A stretch of 64,000 bases of DNA from an uncultured Dysgonomonas sp. (GTDB lineage: Bacteria > Bacteroidota > Bacteroidia > Bacteroidales > Dysgonomonadaceae): assembly GCA_937995835.1 (NCBI GenBank), contig CALKIV010000084.1, positions 1-64,000 on the forward strand, read 5' to 3'. Below, one piece after another: positions 1-8,471 of this stretch (position 1 is the first letter of the stretch; each line of letters starts with the position of its first letter). The notes below the pieces were generated by a model. The model worked only from the letters and a program-made list of their open reading frames with translations, was not told where the DNA came from and made no database searches. The position numbers were made by a program, and so were the translations under genes.

Positions 1-60
1 CTTTTCTTGATAGAGGAAAATAGTATTGAGATTCCATAAACAATTTTCAGATAAAGAGAT

Positions 61-160
61 AGGAGGCGTGCCCCTTCGGGTCGCGTCATTCGCAGTAGTC
101 CTCGCCCTATCGGGCTGTGGGCTACTTGCTACTACCGCTCACGCAGGCTGACGCGTTAGC
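61..160. repeat. GC-rich folded element, repeat-like
   Basis: This ~100-base stretch is much richer in G+C than its surroundings and folds into nested stems. CGCGTCA (82-88) pairs with TGACGCG (149-155), GTAGT (95-99) with ACTAC (131-135), and GCCC (104-107) with GGGC (112-115); CCC-TTC-GGG (72-80) forms a small hairpin in front. No open reading frame explains it. It could be a repetitive palindromic element of the REP/MITE kind or a structured RNA; one window cannot separate these. Confidence 0.5.
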
Positions 161-185
161 TTATAAACCAACCTCTTTCGGAAAA

Positions 186-216
186 AGAGGCTGAATGGGT
201 AATCCATTCAGCCTCT
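186..216 (-). terminator. Terminator of the aminotransferase-rdgB operon
   Basis: A perfect 13-bp stem (186-198 with 204-216) encloses a 5-base loop. Read leftward it is followed by TTTTCC, which fits termination of the minus-strand operon ending at 297. Confidence 0.7.
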
Positions 217-296
217 ACTATCTTACGTTTCTTTACGTTTAATGTTTTGTTCTTAAAGTCTTAATCAAAAAAACTTCTTGAACCACTATCTGCATT

Positions 297-611
297 TTAT
301 GCATCCATCACACTTTTGGCTTGCATAATGTATTGATCAATTGCTTCAATCTCTGGATACTTCTTTCCTAGAGTTTCAATAGCATCAATAAACTCTTCGC
401 TCTGGAAGGTAAAAGCCAACTCTTCGAAGGTTGTTACCAGCCAATAAGCTTGATTTTCGTTTATGTCCTCTATCAGTTCAATCGTTTCATTTTCGTTTTC
501 TGATAGATGATCAACAATCTGGTCGAGATAGCTTGAAATTTGCGATTCTTTCAAGTTTTTAGACTCTAATAAATCTACCCTTTTAAGAAATTCATCTTTC
601 GTTTTACTCAT
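297..611 (-). CDS. Hypothetical acidic protein
   Basis: The 104-residue product is acidic, mostly predicted helix, and has no signal peptide, membrane segment or family motif that I recognise. It is the last gene of a minus-strand operon: its ATG overlaps the end of rdgB by 8 bases, so the two are probably translationally coupled, and the terminator at 186-216 follows. Position alone suggests a cytosolic protein made together with RdgB. I assign no function. Confidence 0.7.
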   Translation of the reverse strand: MSKTKDEFLKRVDLLESKNLKESQISSYLDQIVDHLSENENETIELIEDINENQAYWLVTTFEELAFTFQSEEFIDAIETLGKKYPEIEAIDQYIMQAKSVMDA

Positions 612-1185
612 ATTTTTCTAAAAATTCACAAAGTTGTTTGGTAGCACGAGCTCGGTGGCTGATATCAGCTTTTACATCGTCGCCCAGCTCGGCATAAGTG
701 TTATTATAGCCATTCGGCTTAAATACAGGGTCGTAGCCAAAACCAGTTGCTCCTTTTTTCTCTAAAATGATTTCTCCTTCGGCAATGCCGTCGAACTGAT
801 ATTCCTTGCCTTCTAAGATCAGAGCTATCACGGTTCTGAATCTGGCTTTCCTATTGTTTTCTCCTTGCAGTTCGCTGAGTAATCTTTTGATATTGGCCTC
901 AGAATCATGGTCGCCACCATAACGGGCAGAGTGAACTCCGGGAGCACCATTTAGTGCTTCAACTTCTAAACCTGTATCATCTCCAAAACAATCGTAACCA
1001 TAGTTTTGTTTGACGTATCTTGCTTTTATAAAAGCATTTTCTTCTAAAGTTTCACCCGGTTCTTCTATATCTTCTTGGCAACCAATATCTTCGAGACTCA
1101 AGATCTCAAATTTATTTTTTACAACTTTTTTTACCTCTTCTAGTTTGTGTTTATTATTTGTCGCAAATACGAGTTTCGTTTTCAT
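604..1185 (-). CDS. rdgB: XTP/dITP pyrophosphatase RdgB
   Basis: This 193-residue protein belongs to the Ham1/RdgB family, which hydrolyses deaminated purine triphosphates (XTP, dITP, ITP) to monophosphates and keeps them out of nucleic acids in the cytosol. The N-terminal TNNKHK nucleotide-binding motif (residues 10-14), the metal-binding [10 protein letters not shown] block (69-78), the [12 protein letters not shown] loop and the GFGYDPVF and SHRARA motifs are all present. The length is normal. The ATG overlaps the aminotransferase stop by 4 bases, so the genes form one operon. Confidence 0.95.
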   Translation of the reverse strand: MKTKLVFATNNKHKLEEVKKVVKNKFEILSLEDIGCQEDIEEPGETLEENAFIKARYVKQNYGYDCFGDDTGLEVEALNGAPGVHSARYGGDHDSEANIKRLLSELQGENNRKARFRTVIALILEGKEYQFDGIAEGEIILEKKGATGFGYDPVFKPNGYNNTYAELGDDVKADISHRARATKQLCEFLEKYE

Positions 1186-2387
1186 TTTTCTTTTTTCAGA
1201 TTGTTATATGCTTCTAGCGCTTTTTCTAACACCTTCATTGCTTTGCCTAAGTCCTCTTTATTAATCACATAGGCCATGCGTACTTCGTCTCGTCCATATT
1301 TAGGATCGGTGTAGAATCCACTGGCTGGAGCCATGAAAATGGTTTGTCCTTCGTACTCGAAATCGGACAAACACCAAGCGCAAAAATGATCAGCGTCTTC
1401 TACCGGAAGTCGCACTACGGTATAGAATGCTCCCATGGGAATAGGAGAATACACACCAGGGATCCGGTTGAGGCTGTCGATCAGAAATTTACGTCGCTCC
1501 ACATACTCGTCATACACAATTCTTGAATATTCTTCACCAGCTTGCAGAGAAGCTTCTCCCACTATTTGTCCTAACAGGGGAGGGCTCAAACGGGCTTGAC
1601 AAAACTTCATCAGCACTTTGCGCAGCTCTTTATTTTTGGTGATCAGTGCCCCAATGCGAATACCACATTCGCTATATCGCTTCGAAACAGAGTCGATCAG
1701 CACCACATTGTCTTCTATCCCCACCAGATGAAGTGCCGAAATGTAGGGCGATCCTGTATAAATGAATTCGCGATATACTTCGTCGGAGAATAAGAACAGG
1801 TTGTGCTTTTGCACTAAATTTTTGATCTGATTCATTTCTGCCCTCGAATACAAATATCCTGTTGGATTATTCGGATTGCAGATCATGATGCCTTTGGTGC
1901 GCTCATTGATCAGTTTCTCAAACTTTTCGATGGGTGGCAGCGCAAAGCCTTCGTCAATGGTAGAGACTACGGGCTTGATGATAGCCCCTGCCGACACGGC
2001 GAAAGCCATATAGTTGGCATAAGCCGGCTCTGGCACAATGATTTCGTCACCGGGATTGAGACAGGCTAGGAAGGCAAAAAGAACAGCTTCAGAGCCTCCT
2101 GTGGTGATGATGATGTCGTCTGCCGACACATGGATATCATATTTGGCATAATAGCCTACCAGTTTTTCTCGATAAGATCTGAAGCCATCACTAGGGCTGT
2201 ATTCTAAGATTTTTCTGTCCAGATTTCTGATGGCATCTAGTGCCACTTCGGGAGTTTGAATATCCGGCTGACCTATATTGAGTTGATATACTTTCAGACC
2301 TCTAGCCCTTGCCGAATCGGCCAAAGGTGCTAGGCGTCGGATTGGAGATGCGGGCATGTCAATCCCTCTTTTCGATATTTCTGGCAT
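1182..2387 (-). CDS. PLP-dependent class I/II aminotransferase
   Basis: This 401-residue fold-type I aminotransferase is of the aspartate-aminotransferase type and probably moves amino groups between amino acids and 2-oxo acids in the cytosol. Visible features are NPNNPTG (171-177), the cofactor-contacting Asp in SDEVY (202), the PLP lysine K236 in SVSKRY, and a C-terminal arginine block (RMAYV). Family membership does not settle the substrate; aspartate or an aromatic or branched amino acid are all possible. It is first in the operon with rdgB and the small acidic gene, 20 bases below a TAAATTTG -7 box. Confidence 0.9.
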   Translation of the reverse strand: MPEISKRGIDMPASPIRRLAPLADSARARGLKVYQLNIGQPDIQTPEVALDAIRNLDRKILEYSPSDGFRSYREKLVGYYAKYDIHVSADDIIITTGGSEAVLFAFLACLNPGDEIIVPEPAYANYMAFAVSAGAIIKPVVSTIDEGFALPPIEKFEKLINERTKGIMICNPNNPTGYLYSRAEMNQIKNLVQKHNLFLFSDEVYREFIYTGSPYISALHLVGIEDNVVLIDSVSKRYSECGIRIGALITKNKELRKVLMKFCQARLSPPLLGQIVGEASLQAGEEYSRIVYDEYVERRKFLIDSLNRIPGVYSPIPMGAFYTVVRLPVEDADHFCAWCLSDFEYEGQTIFMAPASGFYTDPKYGRDEVRMAYVINKEDLGKAMKVLEKALEAYNNLKKEK

Positions 2388-2415
2388 AATGTATTTTATT
2401 CGTAATGTTTGGGAA

Positions 2416-2423
2416 CAAATTTA
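2416..2423 (-). promoter_or_regulatory. -7 box of the aminotransferase operon
   Basis: On the minus strand the sequence is TAAATTTG, a full match to the Bacteroidota TAnnTTTG box. It would give a leader of about 20 bases before the ATG at 2387. Confidence 0.6.
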
Positions 2424-2439
2424 ATAATAAAGCTCATAA

Positions 2440-2474
2440 AAAATAGCACCTTAACAGAATTAAGGTGCTATTTT
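2440..2474 (-). terminator. Terminator of the lgt-fprA operon
   Basis: A perfect 15-bp stem (2440-2454 with 2460-2474) has a 5-base loop and, read leftward, runs into six T. It lies 25 bases past the fprA stop and just before the next promoter. Confidence 0.85.
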
Positions 2475-2499
2475 GTTCTTATAGAAATGCAAATAGCTG

Positions 2500-3702
2500 T
2501 TATCTGTCTTGTTTCAGTCTATCTGCCATAGCTTTTCCTAACTCTAGCGCCTGATCGAAAATGTCGGCATTGATTGCTTGTTTCATTTCCACAGGGTTGC
2601 CCACCATTTCGAATTTGTTTCTTTCAGCAAATTCTTTCAGGTTACGCACTGCCGCTCCTGCCCAAGAGTATGAGCCAAAGCAGGCGAAGATTCTGTTTTT
2701 CATTTCGCAACCTTCTACAATGGATAGCAAATTCGCCATTTCAGGGAATAGCTTATTGTTATAGGTAGGTGACCCTACAATCAGCCCTTTATATTTGAAG
2801 ATGTCACGAATGATGTACGAGTGTTCGCGTTTAGACACGTTGTGCAATATAATGTTCTTGATACCTTGTTGAGCAAGCTCGTAAGCAATGCTTTCGGCTA
2901 TTTGTTCTGTGTTGCCATACATGCTGCCGTAGGCTATGACTACACCTTCATCACCCTCGTAGCGACTAAGTTTGTCATAAATTGAGATTACTTTTTCGAT
3001 GTGCTCTTTTTCTGTCCAGATAGGTCCGTGAGTAGAGCATATGTAGTTAATCTCTATTTTGCTTAACTTGTCTAATGCACGTTGTACAGGGCTACCAAAT
3101 TTACCTACTACATTAGAGTAATAACGAATCATTTCGTTGTAGTAGATTTCCGGATTGAGTTGAGTATCTGTGATGCCTCCGTCTAGTGTGCCAAATGTAC
3201 CAAAGGCATCTCCGGAGAATAGCATTTTTTCGGTCACCTCGTAGGTCATCATGGTTTCAGGCCAGTGTACCATTGGGGTGAGGTAGAAGCGAAGCGTTTT
3301 TTTGCCCAGAGAAAGTTCATCTCCATCGGCAATCACTTTCACACCTTCGGTAATGTTGTAGAAGCCTTCTACCATGTCGGCTGTACGTTTATTACCAATG
3401 ATTTGAATATTTGGATATTTGCTTTTTAGCAAGCCTAGAGATCCTGAGTGGTCAGGCTCCATGTGATTGATAACGACATAGTCGAGCGAGCGTCCTGCCA
3501 GAGCTATTTCTAGTTTTTGCAAGAAAAGATCTGAGTAGCAAATATCTACTGTATCAAATAATGCTGTTTTTTCATCAACAAGCAAATACGAGTTGTATGA
3601 CACTCCTTTTGGAATAGGCCACAAATTTTCGAACAAATGTTTTGTTCTGTCATTCAGACCTACGTAAAAGAGGTCTTTCCTTATTTCAATAGGTTTTAAC
3701 AT
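2500..3702 (-). CDS. FprA-family flavodiiron protein
   Basis: This 400-residue A-type flavoprotein has an N-terminal metallo-beta-lactamase-like diiron domain (about 1-245) and a C-terminal flavodoxin domain (about 250-400). The diiron ligand set is visible: H80-x-E82-x-D84-H85, a His in MVHWPE, the bridging Asp in SGDAFG, and a His in STHGP. The FMN loop is YGSMYGNTEQ near 258. Family members reduce O2 to water or NO to N2O in the cytosol of anaerobes, protecting oxygen-sensitive enzymes. No rubredoxin is fused, so the electron donor is encoded elsewhere. It follows lgt by 9 bases. Confidence 0.93.
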   Translation of the reverse strand: MLKPIEIRKDLFYVGLNDRTKHLFENLWPIPKGVSYNSYLLVDEKTALFDTVDICYSDLFLQKLEIALAGRSLDYVVINHMEPDHSGSLGLLKSKYPNIQIIGNKRTADMVEGFYNITEGVKVIADGDELSLGKKTLRFYLTPMVHWPETMMTYEVTEKMLFSGDAFGTFGTLDGGITDTQLNPEIYYNEMIRYYSNVVGKFGSPVQRALDKLSKIEINYICSTHGPIWTEKEHIEKVISIYDKLSRYEGDEGVVIAYGSMYGNTEQIAESIAYELAQQGIKNIILHNVSKREHSYIIRDIFKYKGLIVGSPTYNNKLFPEMANLLSIVEGCEMKNRIFACFGSYSWAGAAVRNLKEFAERNKFEMVGNPVEMKQAINADIFDQALELGKAMADRLKQDR

Positions 3703-3711
3703 TATTGTTTT

Positions 3712-4728
3712 TTATTTATTTAATTGTGTTTTACTATTACTTTTCAAAGCGTTGTATATTAAATATATTGCCCATAGTACGAATGGAAGGCTTAGCAACT
3801 GACCCAAATTGAGAATCATGCTTTCTTCAAATTCTACTTGTACAAATTTGATGGACTCGATCAATATACGTGATCCAAAGATGCCTAAAAGGGTGATACC
3901 TAATATCAGACCCGTTTTTTCTTTGGCTTTTGTTCTCCAATAAAGAAACATGGTGATCAGGAAAAGACTAAAGTACACTAGTGCTTCATAGATCTGTGTG
4001 GGGTGGCAGGGTAGTGATCCGGCCATTTCCCATTGTCTACTGTTGAGGAAGTTAAAGCCCCAAGGTAGTGTGGTGTGTTTTCCGAATATCTCGGAATTCA
4101 TTAGGTTGCCCAGTCGGATAGAGGTTGCTCCAATACAAACCCCGACAATCAGTCTGTCGAGCATTTTGATGCTCATAGGGCTCGAATTATATACTAGAGC
4201 GATACACAGACCGCTGAATAGTCCCATAAATATTCTGCCCAATAGTAGATTGCTAGAATCAAGGGCACTAACGGATGCATCAGTAGGTGCTAGCATGTGT
4301 ACGATACCACCCACAGCAATTCCGATAGCTGAAGCTGCAATTAAGAGTTTCCACTTCACAGGTTCCTTGGTTTGCTTCAGGGAGAAGATACATACCCCGA
4401 TCAGCATCCCTATGGCTCCACCGTGGCTCGAAAGCCCGCCTTCCCAAACTTTGAGCAGGTCTAGTGGGTTGCTAAGATATTCTACTGGATCATAAAAGAG
4501 GCAATGTCCTAAGCGAGCACCTATTAATAAGGCTACCACCACGTGCATGAAAAACGAATCGAACCATTCTTCTTTATACTTTTCATGTTTAAACATTCTG
4601 AACACCACGTAGGCAGTCAATGCCACCCCCGTAGCCCAAAGGATGCCATACCATGCGATAGGGCGACCAAGTATGGTGAATGCTTGAGGATCTACACTCC
4701 AGTCGATAGACAGTAAAAGATCAGTCAT
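3712..4728 (-). CDS. lgt: Prolipoprotein diacylglyceryl transferase Lgt, with insertion
   Basis: Lgt moves diacylglycerol from phosphatidylglycerol to the lipobox cysteine of preprolipoproteins in the inner membrane. The family motifs are here: RPIAWYG near 22, EGGLSSHGGAIG (96-107), RLGNLMNSE (205-213), and CHPTQIYEA before the last helices. At 338 residues it is longer than the usual ~270-290. The extra part lies between the HGG block and RLGN, about residues 118-185, and looks like two additional hydrophobic helices joined by a polar loop. The catalytic blocks are intact, so I expect it to be active. Confidence 0.93.
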   Translation of the reverse strand: MTDLLLSIDWSVDPQAFTILGRPIAWYGILWATGVALTAYVVFRMFKHEKYKEEWFDSFFMHVVVALLIGARLGHCLFYDPVEYLSNPLDLLKVWEGGLSSHGGAIGMLIGVCIFSLKQTKEPVKWKLLIAASAIGIAVGGIVHMLAPTDASVSALDSSNLLLGRIFMGLFSGLCIALVYNSSPMSIKMLDRLIVGVCIGATSIRLGNLMNSEIFGKHTTLPWGFNFLNSRQWEMAGSLPCHPTQIYEALVYFSLFLITMFLYWRTKAKEKTGLILGITLLGIFGSRILIESIKFVQVEFEESMILNLGQLLSLPFVLWAIYLIYNALKSNSKTQLNK

Positions 4729-5100
4729 AAGAATACAATATAATATTTTAGGCTACAAAGATAACATAAACCACTAAGAGAAGAGGTAAATATTGTCGAT
4801 AAATTTTATGGGTTGATAGAGAATGTCTTTTATGACACCAAGAAGGAATATAATTCGTGTTTTAAGTGCAAATTAAATTGTTAATTAAGAACAAAAATAT
4901 TATATTTAAGAATCGTACTATTGAAAACTTTTAGCTGCTAAGTTTCCAACGGGAAACGTATAAATTAATGAAAAAATAGCAGCTATATTATTTCTAATGT
5001 CTAAAATTTATTACCTTTAAAAGCAGGGTCTAGGTATTTAATATCACAAATAGATAACACAACTCTGACTTTTATTTAACATCTTTTTTTAACTTACTTT
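4729..5100. other. Divergent intergenic region, lgt / debranching enzyme
   Basis: This 372-base AT-rich region holds the leftward lgt promoter and, near 5010-5017, a TACCTTTA that may be the -7 box for the rightward glucan cluster. I see no small gene or strong hairpin. Confidence 0.5.
4756..4763 (-). promoter_or_regulatory. -7 box of lgt-fprA
   Basis: The minus strand reads TATCTTTG, a full match to the Bacteroidota -7 box, 28 bases before the lgt ATG. No clear TTG lies at -33. Confidence 0.6.
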
Positions 5101-7092
5101 ATGGATAGAAGACCAATATCTAAATCAGCCAATTATTTGAACTTTGATCACTCACGAATGGTGAACTTAGAGTATTCTCTGAACAGAGAAATTTTGAGAA
5201 CAAATCGTCGTGGAGCTTATCACTGTACTTCTATCGCTGAATGTAATACTCGAAAACAACACGGGTTGCTCGTCATGCCCATCCCCGAACTTGGAAACAC
5301 AAGCCATGTATTATTGTCTTCCTTTAGTGAAACAATCATACAATATGGAGCTCCATTCAATATGGGAATCAATAAATATGACGGAGATAATTTTAGTCCC
5401 CATGGGCATCGCTACATTAGAGAGTTTACTTGCGACACCGTTCCCAAGCTAGTATATAGAGTGGGAGGAGTGATTTTTTCTAAAGAAAAGATGTTTTCTC
5501 TGGAAAATAACTCCATACTGATTAGGTATACTCTGCTCGATGCCTTTTCGCCAACGACTATACGTTTTAATCCATTTTTGGCTTATAGAGATGCCAACTC
5601 GTTGACGTACGAAAACTCGACAGCCAATCATGGATATAGAGAAGAAGAAAATGGAATAAGCGTGTGCATGTATCATGGCTACCCGAGGATGTATATGCAA
5701 TTTAGTAATCCGAATGCAAAATTTGTGTTCGACCCTAAATGGTATAAGGGAATAGAATACTTAAAAGACCAGCAGGAGGGGCTACCTTATAAAGAGGACT
5801 TGTATGTGCCCGGCTATTTTGAAATGCCTATTAAGAAAGGAGATGTGGTTGTGTTTTCGGCGAGCGATACGCCAACTAACGTAGAAAATTTGAAGGCAGA
5901 CTTTGAGAGTGGTATATCCATCAGAACTCCAAGATCGTCGTTCTACAATTGTCTGAAAAATTCGGCGCATCAGTTTTATTATAAACCACAACAGGGAGGA
6001 ACATACATCCTCAATGGATATCCGTGGGGAAAAGTAACTGCACGAGAAGAGCTTATGGCTCTGGAGGGTCTGACGCTCAGCATTGGCAAAGAAGGTGTGT
6101 GTGAGGATGTATTGGACACAGCAATACCGGCTATTCGTGACTTTATGAATGGAGAAGAAGCTAAATCTTTGCTTCAGGATTTGGATGAGCCAGATCTGCC
6201 ATTTTGGGTCATGAGAGTGATAGGATCTCTTGTGTTAGCAAAACCTGAAAAATATACCCAAAAATATACTCCCTTCATTCGTGAATTGCTTGACTGCATC
6301 TTAGAGGATAGGTATCCTCGATTGAAGTTGATGGGCAATATGTTGTTGCACACCGATGGGAAAGAGCGTCCAGCCAGTTGGATGAATGGTGTGATCAATG
6401 GTAAGCCTGTGGTACCTAGATCAGGATATTTGGTGGAGATTAATGCATTATGGTATAATAGTCTGAGAGTGTATGAATCGATATTGGCAGAAACTGAAGA
6501 ATTTGAGAGATCAGAATTCGTTCGAGATGTGGCCGAAAGAGCAAAATCTTCGTTCCTCGATGTCTTTTTGAACAGCGCAGGCTATTTATATGACTATGTG
6601 GATGGAAATTATGCAGATTGGACAGTTCGTCCTAACATGCTGTATGCTATTAGTTCACACTATCCAATATTAGATCGAAAGGCTTCAAAACAAGTACTCG
6701 ACTTTGTGACTCGTGAGCTGTTGATGGCTAAAGGAGTGCGTACCAGAAGTCCCAAAAGTGGAGATTTTCATCCACGCTATGAGGGATCGAGAGAGGAAAA
6801 AGAGTATGCATCCTTGAATGGTGTGGCACGAGCTTGGCTTCTTGCTCCTTATCTTGAAGCATATATTAAAGTGTTCAAGAAAAGTGGAATAGGCTTTGTG
6901 GATAGGATATTGGCAGGTATAGAATCCGAAATGGAAAACGATTGCATAGGCTCATTATCCGAAATGTATGATGGCAACATGCCTTCACTAGGGCACGGCA
7001 TGATCTCTAGTGCTGTGAATGTGGGAGGAGTATTAAGAGTATTAAAAGTAAGACAAGAACTAGATCAGCTAATAGAAGAAACACGTAAATAA
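5101..7092 (+). CDS. Glycogen debranching enzyme (amylo-alpha-1,6-glucosidase)
   Basis: The 663-residue protein has the two-domain layout of bacterial glycogen debranching enzymes: an N-terminal beta-rich domain (about 20-240, with TNRRGAYHCTSI and RKQHGLLV) and a C-terminal (alpha/alpha)6 GH133-type domain (about 300-650, with NGYPWG, EINALWYNSL and RPNMLYAIS). It should remove alpha-1,6 branches from glycogen in the cytosol. No signal peptide is present. In the block often written TWMDA the residue is Asn (N429, SWMNG); I do not know whether Asn is normal in this clade. A GT4 gene follows after 4 bases and a GH57 amylase after that. Confidence 0.9.
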   Translation: MDRRPISKSANYLNFDHSRMVNLEYSLNREILRTNRRGAYHCTSIAECNTRKQHGLLVMPIPELGNTSHVLLSSFSETIIQYGAPFNMGINKYDGDNFSPHGHRYIREFTCDTVPKLVYRVGGVIFSKEKMFSLENNSILIRYTLLDAFSPTTIRFNPFLAYRDANSLTYENSTANHGYREEENGISVCMYHGYPRMYMQFSNPNAKFVFDPKWYKGIEYLKDQQEGLPYKEDLYVPGYFEMPIKKGDVVVFSASDTPTNVENLKADFESGISIRTPRSSFYNCLKNSAHQFYYKPQQGGTYILNGYPWGKVTAREELMALEGLTLSIGKEGVCEDVLDTAIPAIRDFMNGEEAKSLLQDLDEPDLPFWVMRVIGSLVLAKPEKYTQKYTPFIRELLDCILEDRYPRLKLMGNMLLHTDGKERPASWMNGVINGKPVVPRSGYLVEINALWYNSLRVYESILAETEEFERSEFVRDVAERAKSSFLDVFLNSAGYLYDYVDGNYADWTVRPNMLYAISSHYPILDRKASKQVLDFVTRELLMAKGVRTRSPKSGDFHPRYEGSREEKEYASLNGVARAWLLAPYLEAYIKVFKKSGIGFVDRILAGIESEMENDCIGSLSEMYDGNMPSLGHGMISSAVNVGGVLRVLKVRQELDQLIEETRK

Positions 7093-7096
7093 TAAT

Positions 7097-8356
7097 ATGA
7101 GAGCATTAATGTTTGGATGGGAATTTCCTCCCTATATTTTAGGCGGACTAGGTACTGCTAGTTATGGCCTCACCAAAGGCATGGCATTACAGCCTGACAT
7201 GGACATAACATTCGTTATGCCACGACCTTCGGGAGAAGAAGATACTAGCTTTGCTAAAATTTTAGGAGCGTGCCACATTCCCGTTGTATGGAAGGATGTT
7301 GACTGGGAACATGCCAGCCACCGTCTGTCTAAATTTATGAATGTACAAGATTATTACGATCTGCGAAATAATATTTATGCAGACTTCAACTACATTCACA
7401 CCAACGATATTGGAGCCATAGAGTTTTCGGGGCAGTATCCTACAAATCTGTTGGAAGAAATCAATAACTATTCCATTATGGCGGGTGTCATTGCTCGTAC
7501 ATGGAAGTATGACGTCATTCACTCTCATGATTGGTTGACTTATCCGGCTGGGGTGCATGCCAAAAATGTTTTGGGTATACCTCTAGTGGTGCATGTGCAT
7601 GCCACCGACTTTGACCGAAGTAGGGGTAAAGTAAATCCTCAGGTCTATAGTATCGAGAAGAATGGAATGGATTATGCCGATCACATCATCTGTGTCAGTG
7701 AATTGACCCGTAAGATTGTAATCGAAAAATATCATCAAGACCCCAACAAGGTGACCACCGTGCACAATGCAGTAGAACCCTTAAGTCCTGAGATCGAAGC
7801 CATCAAAGTAGAGAAACCACCTAAAGATAAAATAGTGACCTTCCTTGGTCGTATCACCATGCAAAAAGGTCCGGAGTATTTTGTGGAAGCGGCAGCTCGT
7901 GTGTTGGAAAGAAACAAAAATATTCGCTTTGTGATGGCAGGTAGTGGCGACATGATGGAGAGAATGATCTGGTTGGCATCGGAACGAAAAATATCAGACC
8001 GATTTCACTTTACAGGTTTCTTGAGAGGCAAGCAGGTGTATGAAATGCTCAAACGGAGCGATGTGTATGTCATGCCTTCCGTCTCAGAACCTTTTGGAAT
8101 ATCACCCCTAGAAGCCATGCAATGTGGCATACCTTCTGTCATATCCAAACAGTCGGGATGCTCCGAGATCTTAAATAATGCCGTCAAGGTAGATTACTGG
8201 GATGTAGATGCCATGGCAAGTATTATATATTCTATCTGTACTTATCCCACTTTGGGCAAAGTGATGAGCGAAGAAGGAAAGGCTGAGGTAGATCAGATCA
8301 AGTGGGAATACGCTGGGCAAAAGGTCAGAGACATTTACAACAGATTAACTCATTAA
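7097..8356 (+). CDS. GT4-family glycosyltransferase of the glucan cluster
   Basis: This 419-residue GT-B enzyme has the N-terminal synthase-like start FGWEFPPYILGGLGT, HSHDWLTYPAG in the middle, and the nucleotide-sugar motif SEPFGISPLEAM (an EX7E element) in the C-terminal half. Family members act in the cytosol with retention of configuration. Sitting between a debranching enzyme and a GH57 amylase, it probably extends or remodels an alpha-glucan from ADP- or UDP-glucose. Whether it is the organism's main glycogen synthase cannot be told from sequence. It is spaced 4 bases from the upstream gene. Confidence 0.85.
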   Translation: MRALMFGWEFPPYILGGLGTASYGLTKGMALQPDMDITFVMPRPSGEEDTSFAKILGACHIPVVWKDVDWEHASHRLSKFMNVQDYYDLRNNIYADFNYIHTNDIGAIEFSGQYPTNLLEEINNYSIMAGVIARTWKYDVIHSHDWLTYPAGVHAKNVLGIPLVVHVHATDFDRSRGKVNPQVYSIEKNGMDYADHIICVSELTRKIVIEKYHQDPNKVTTVHNAVEPLSPEIEAIKVEKPPKDKIVTFLGRITMQKGPEYFVEAAARVLERNKNIRFVMAGSGDMMERMIWLASERKISDRFHFTGFLRGKQVYEMLKRSDVYVMPSVSEPFGISPLEAMQCGIPSVISKQSGCSEILNNAVKVDYWDVDAMASIIYSICTYPTLGKVMSEEGKAEVDQIKWEYAGQKVRDIYNRLTH

Positions 8357-8372
8357 AATAATCACACAATCA

Positions 8373-8471
8373 ATGAGACAACATATGTTGCCGACTAGCA
8401 CGCAAAACGTAAAGAAAGCGATGGCATATGAGTTTCGTACTACAACTGAAATCAAAAATATACATATATGA
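8373..8471 (+). CDS. Possible 32-residue leader ORF
   Basis: In the 111-base gap before the GH57 gene an ATG opens a 32-codon frame whose TGA overlaps the GH57 start as ATGA. The peptide resembles nothing I know. The overlap would suit translational coupling, but a frame this short in AT-rich DNA may be chance. Confidence 0.25.
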   Translation: MRQHMLPTSTQNVKKAMAYEFRTTTEIKNIHI

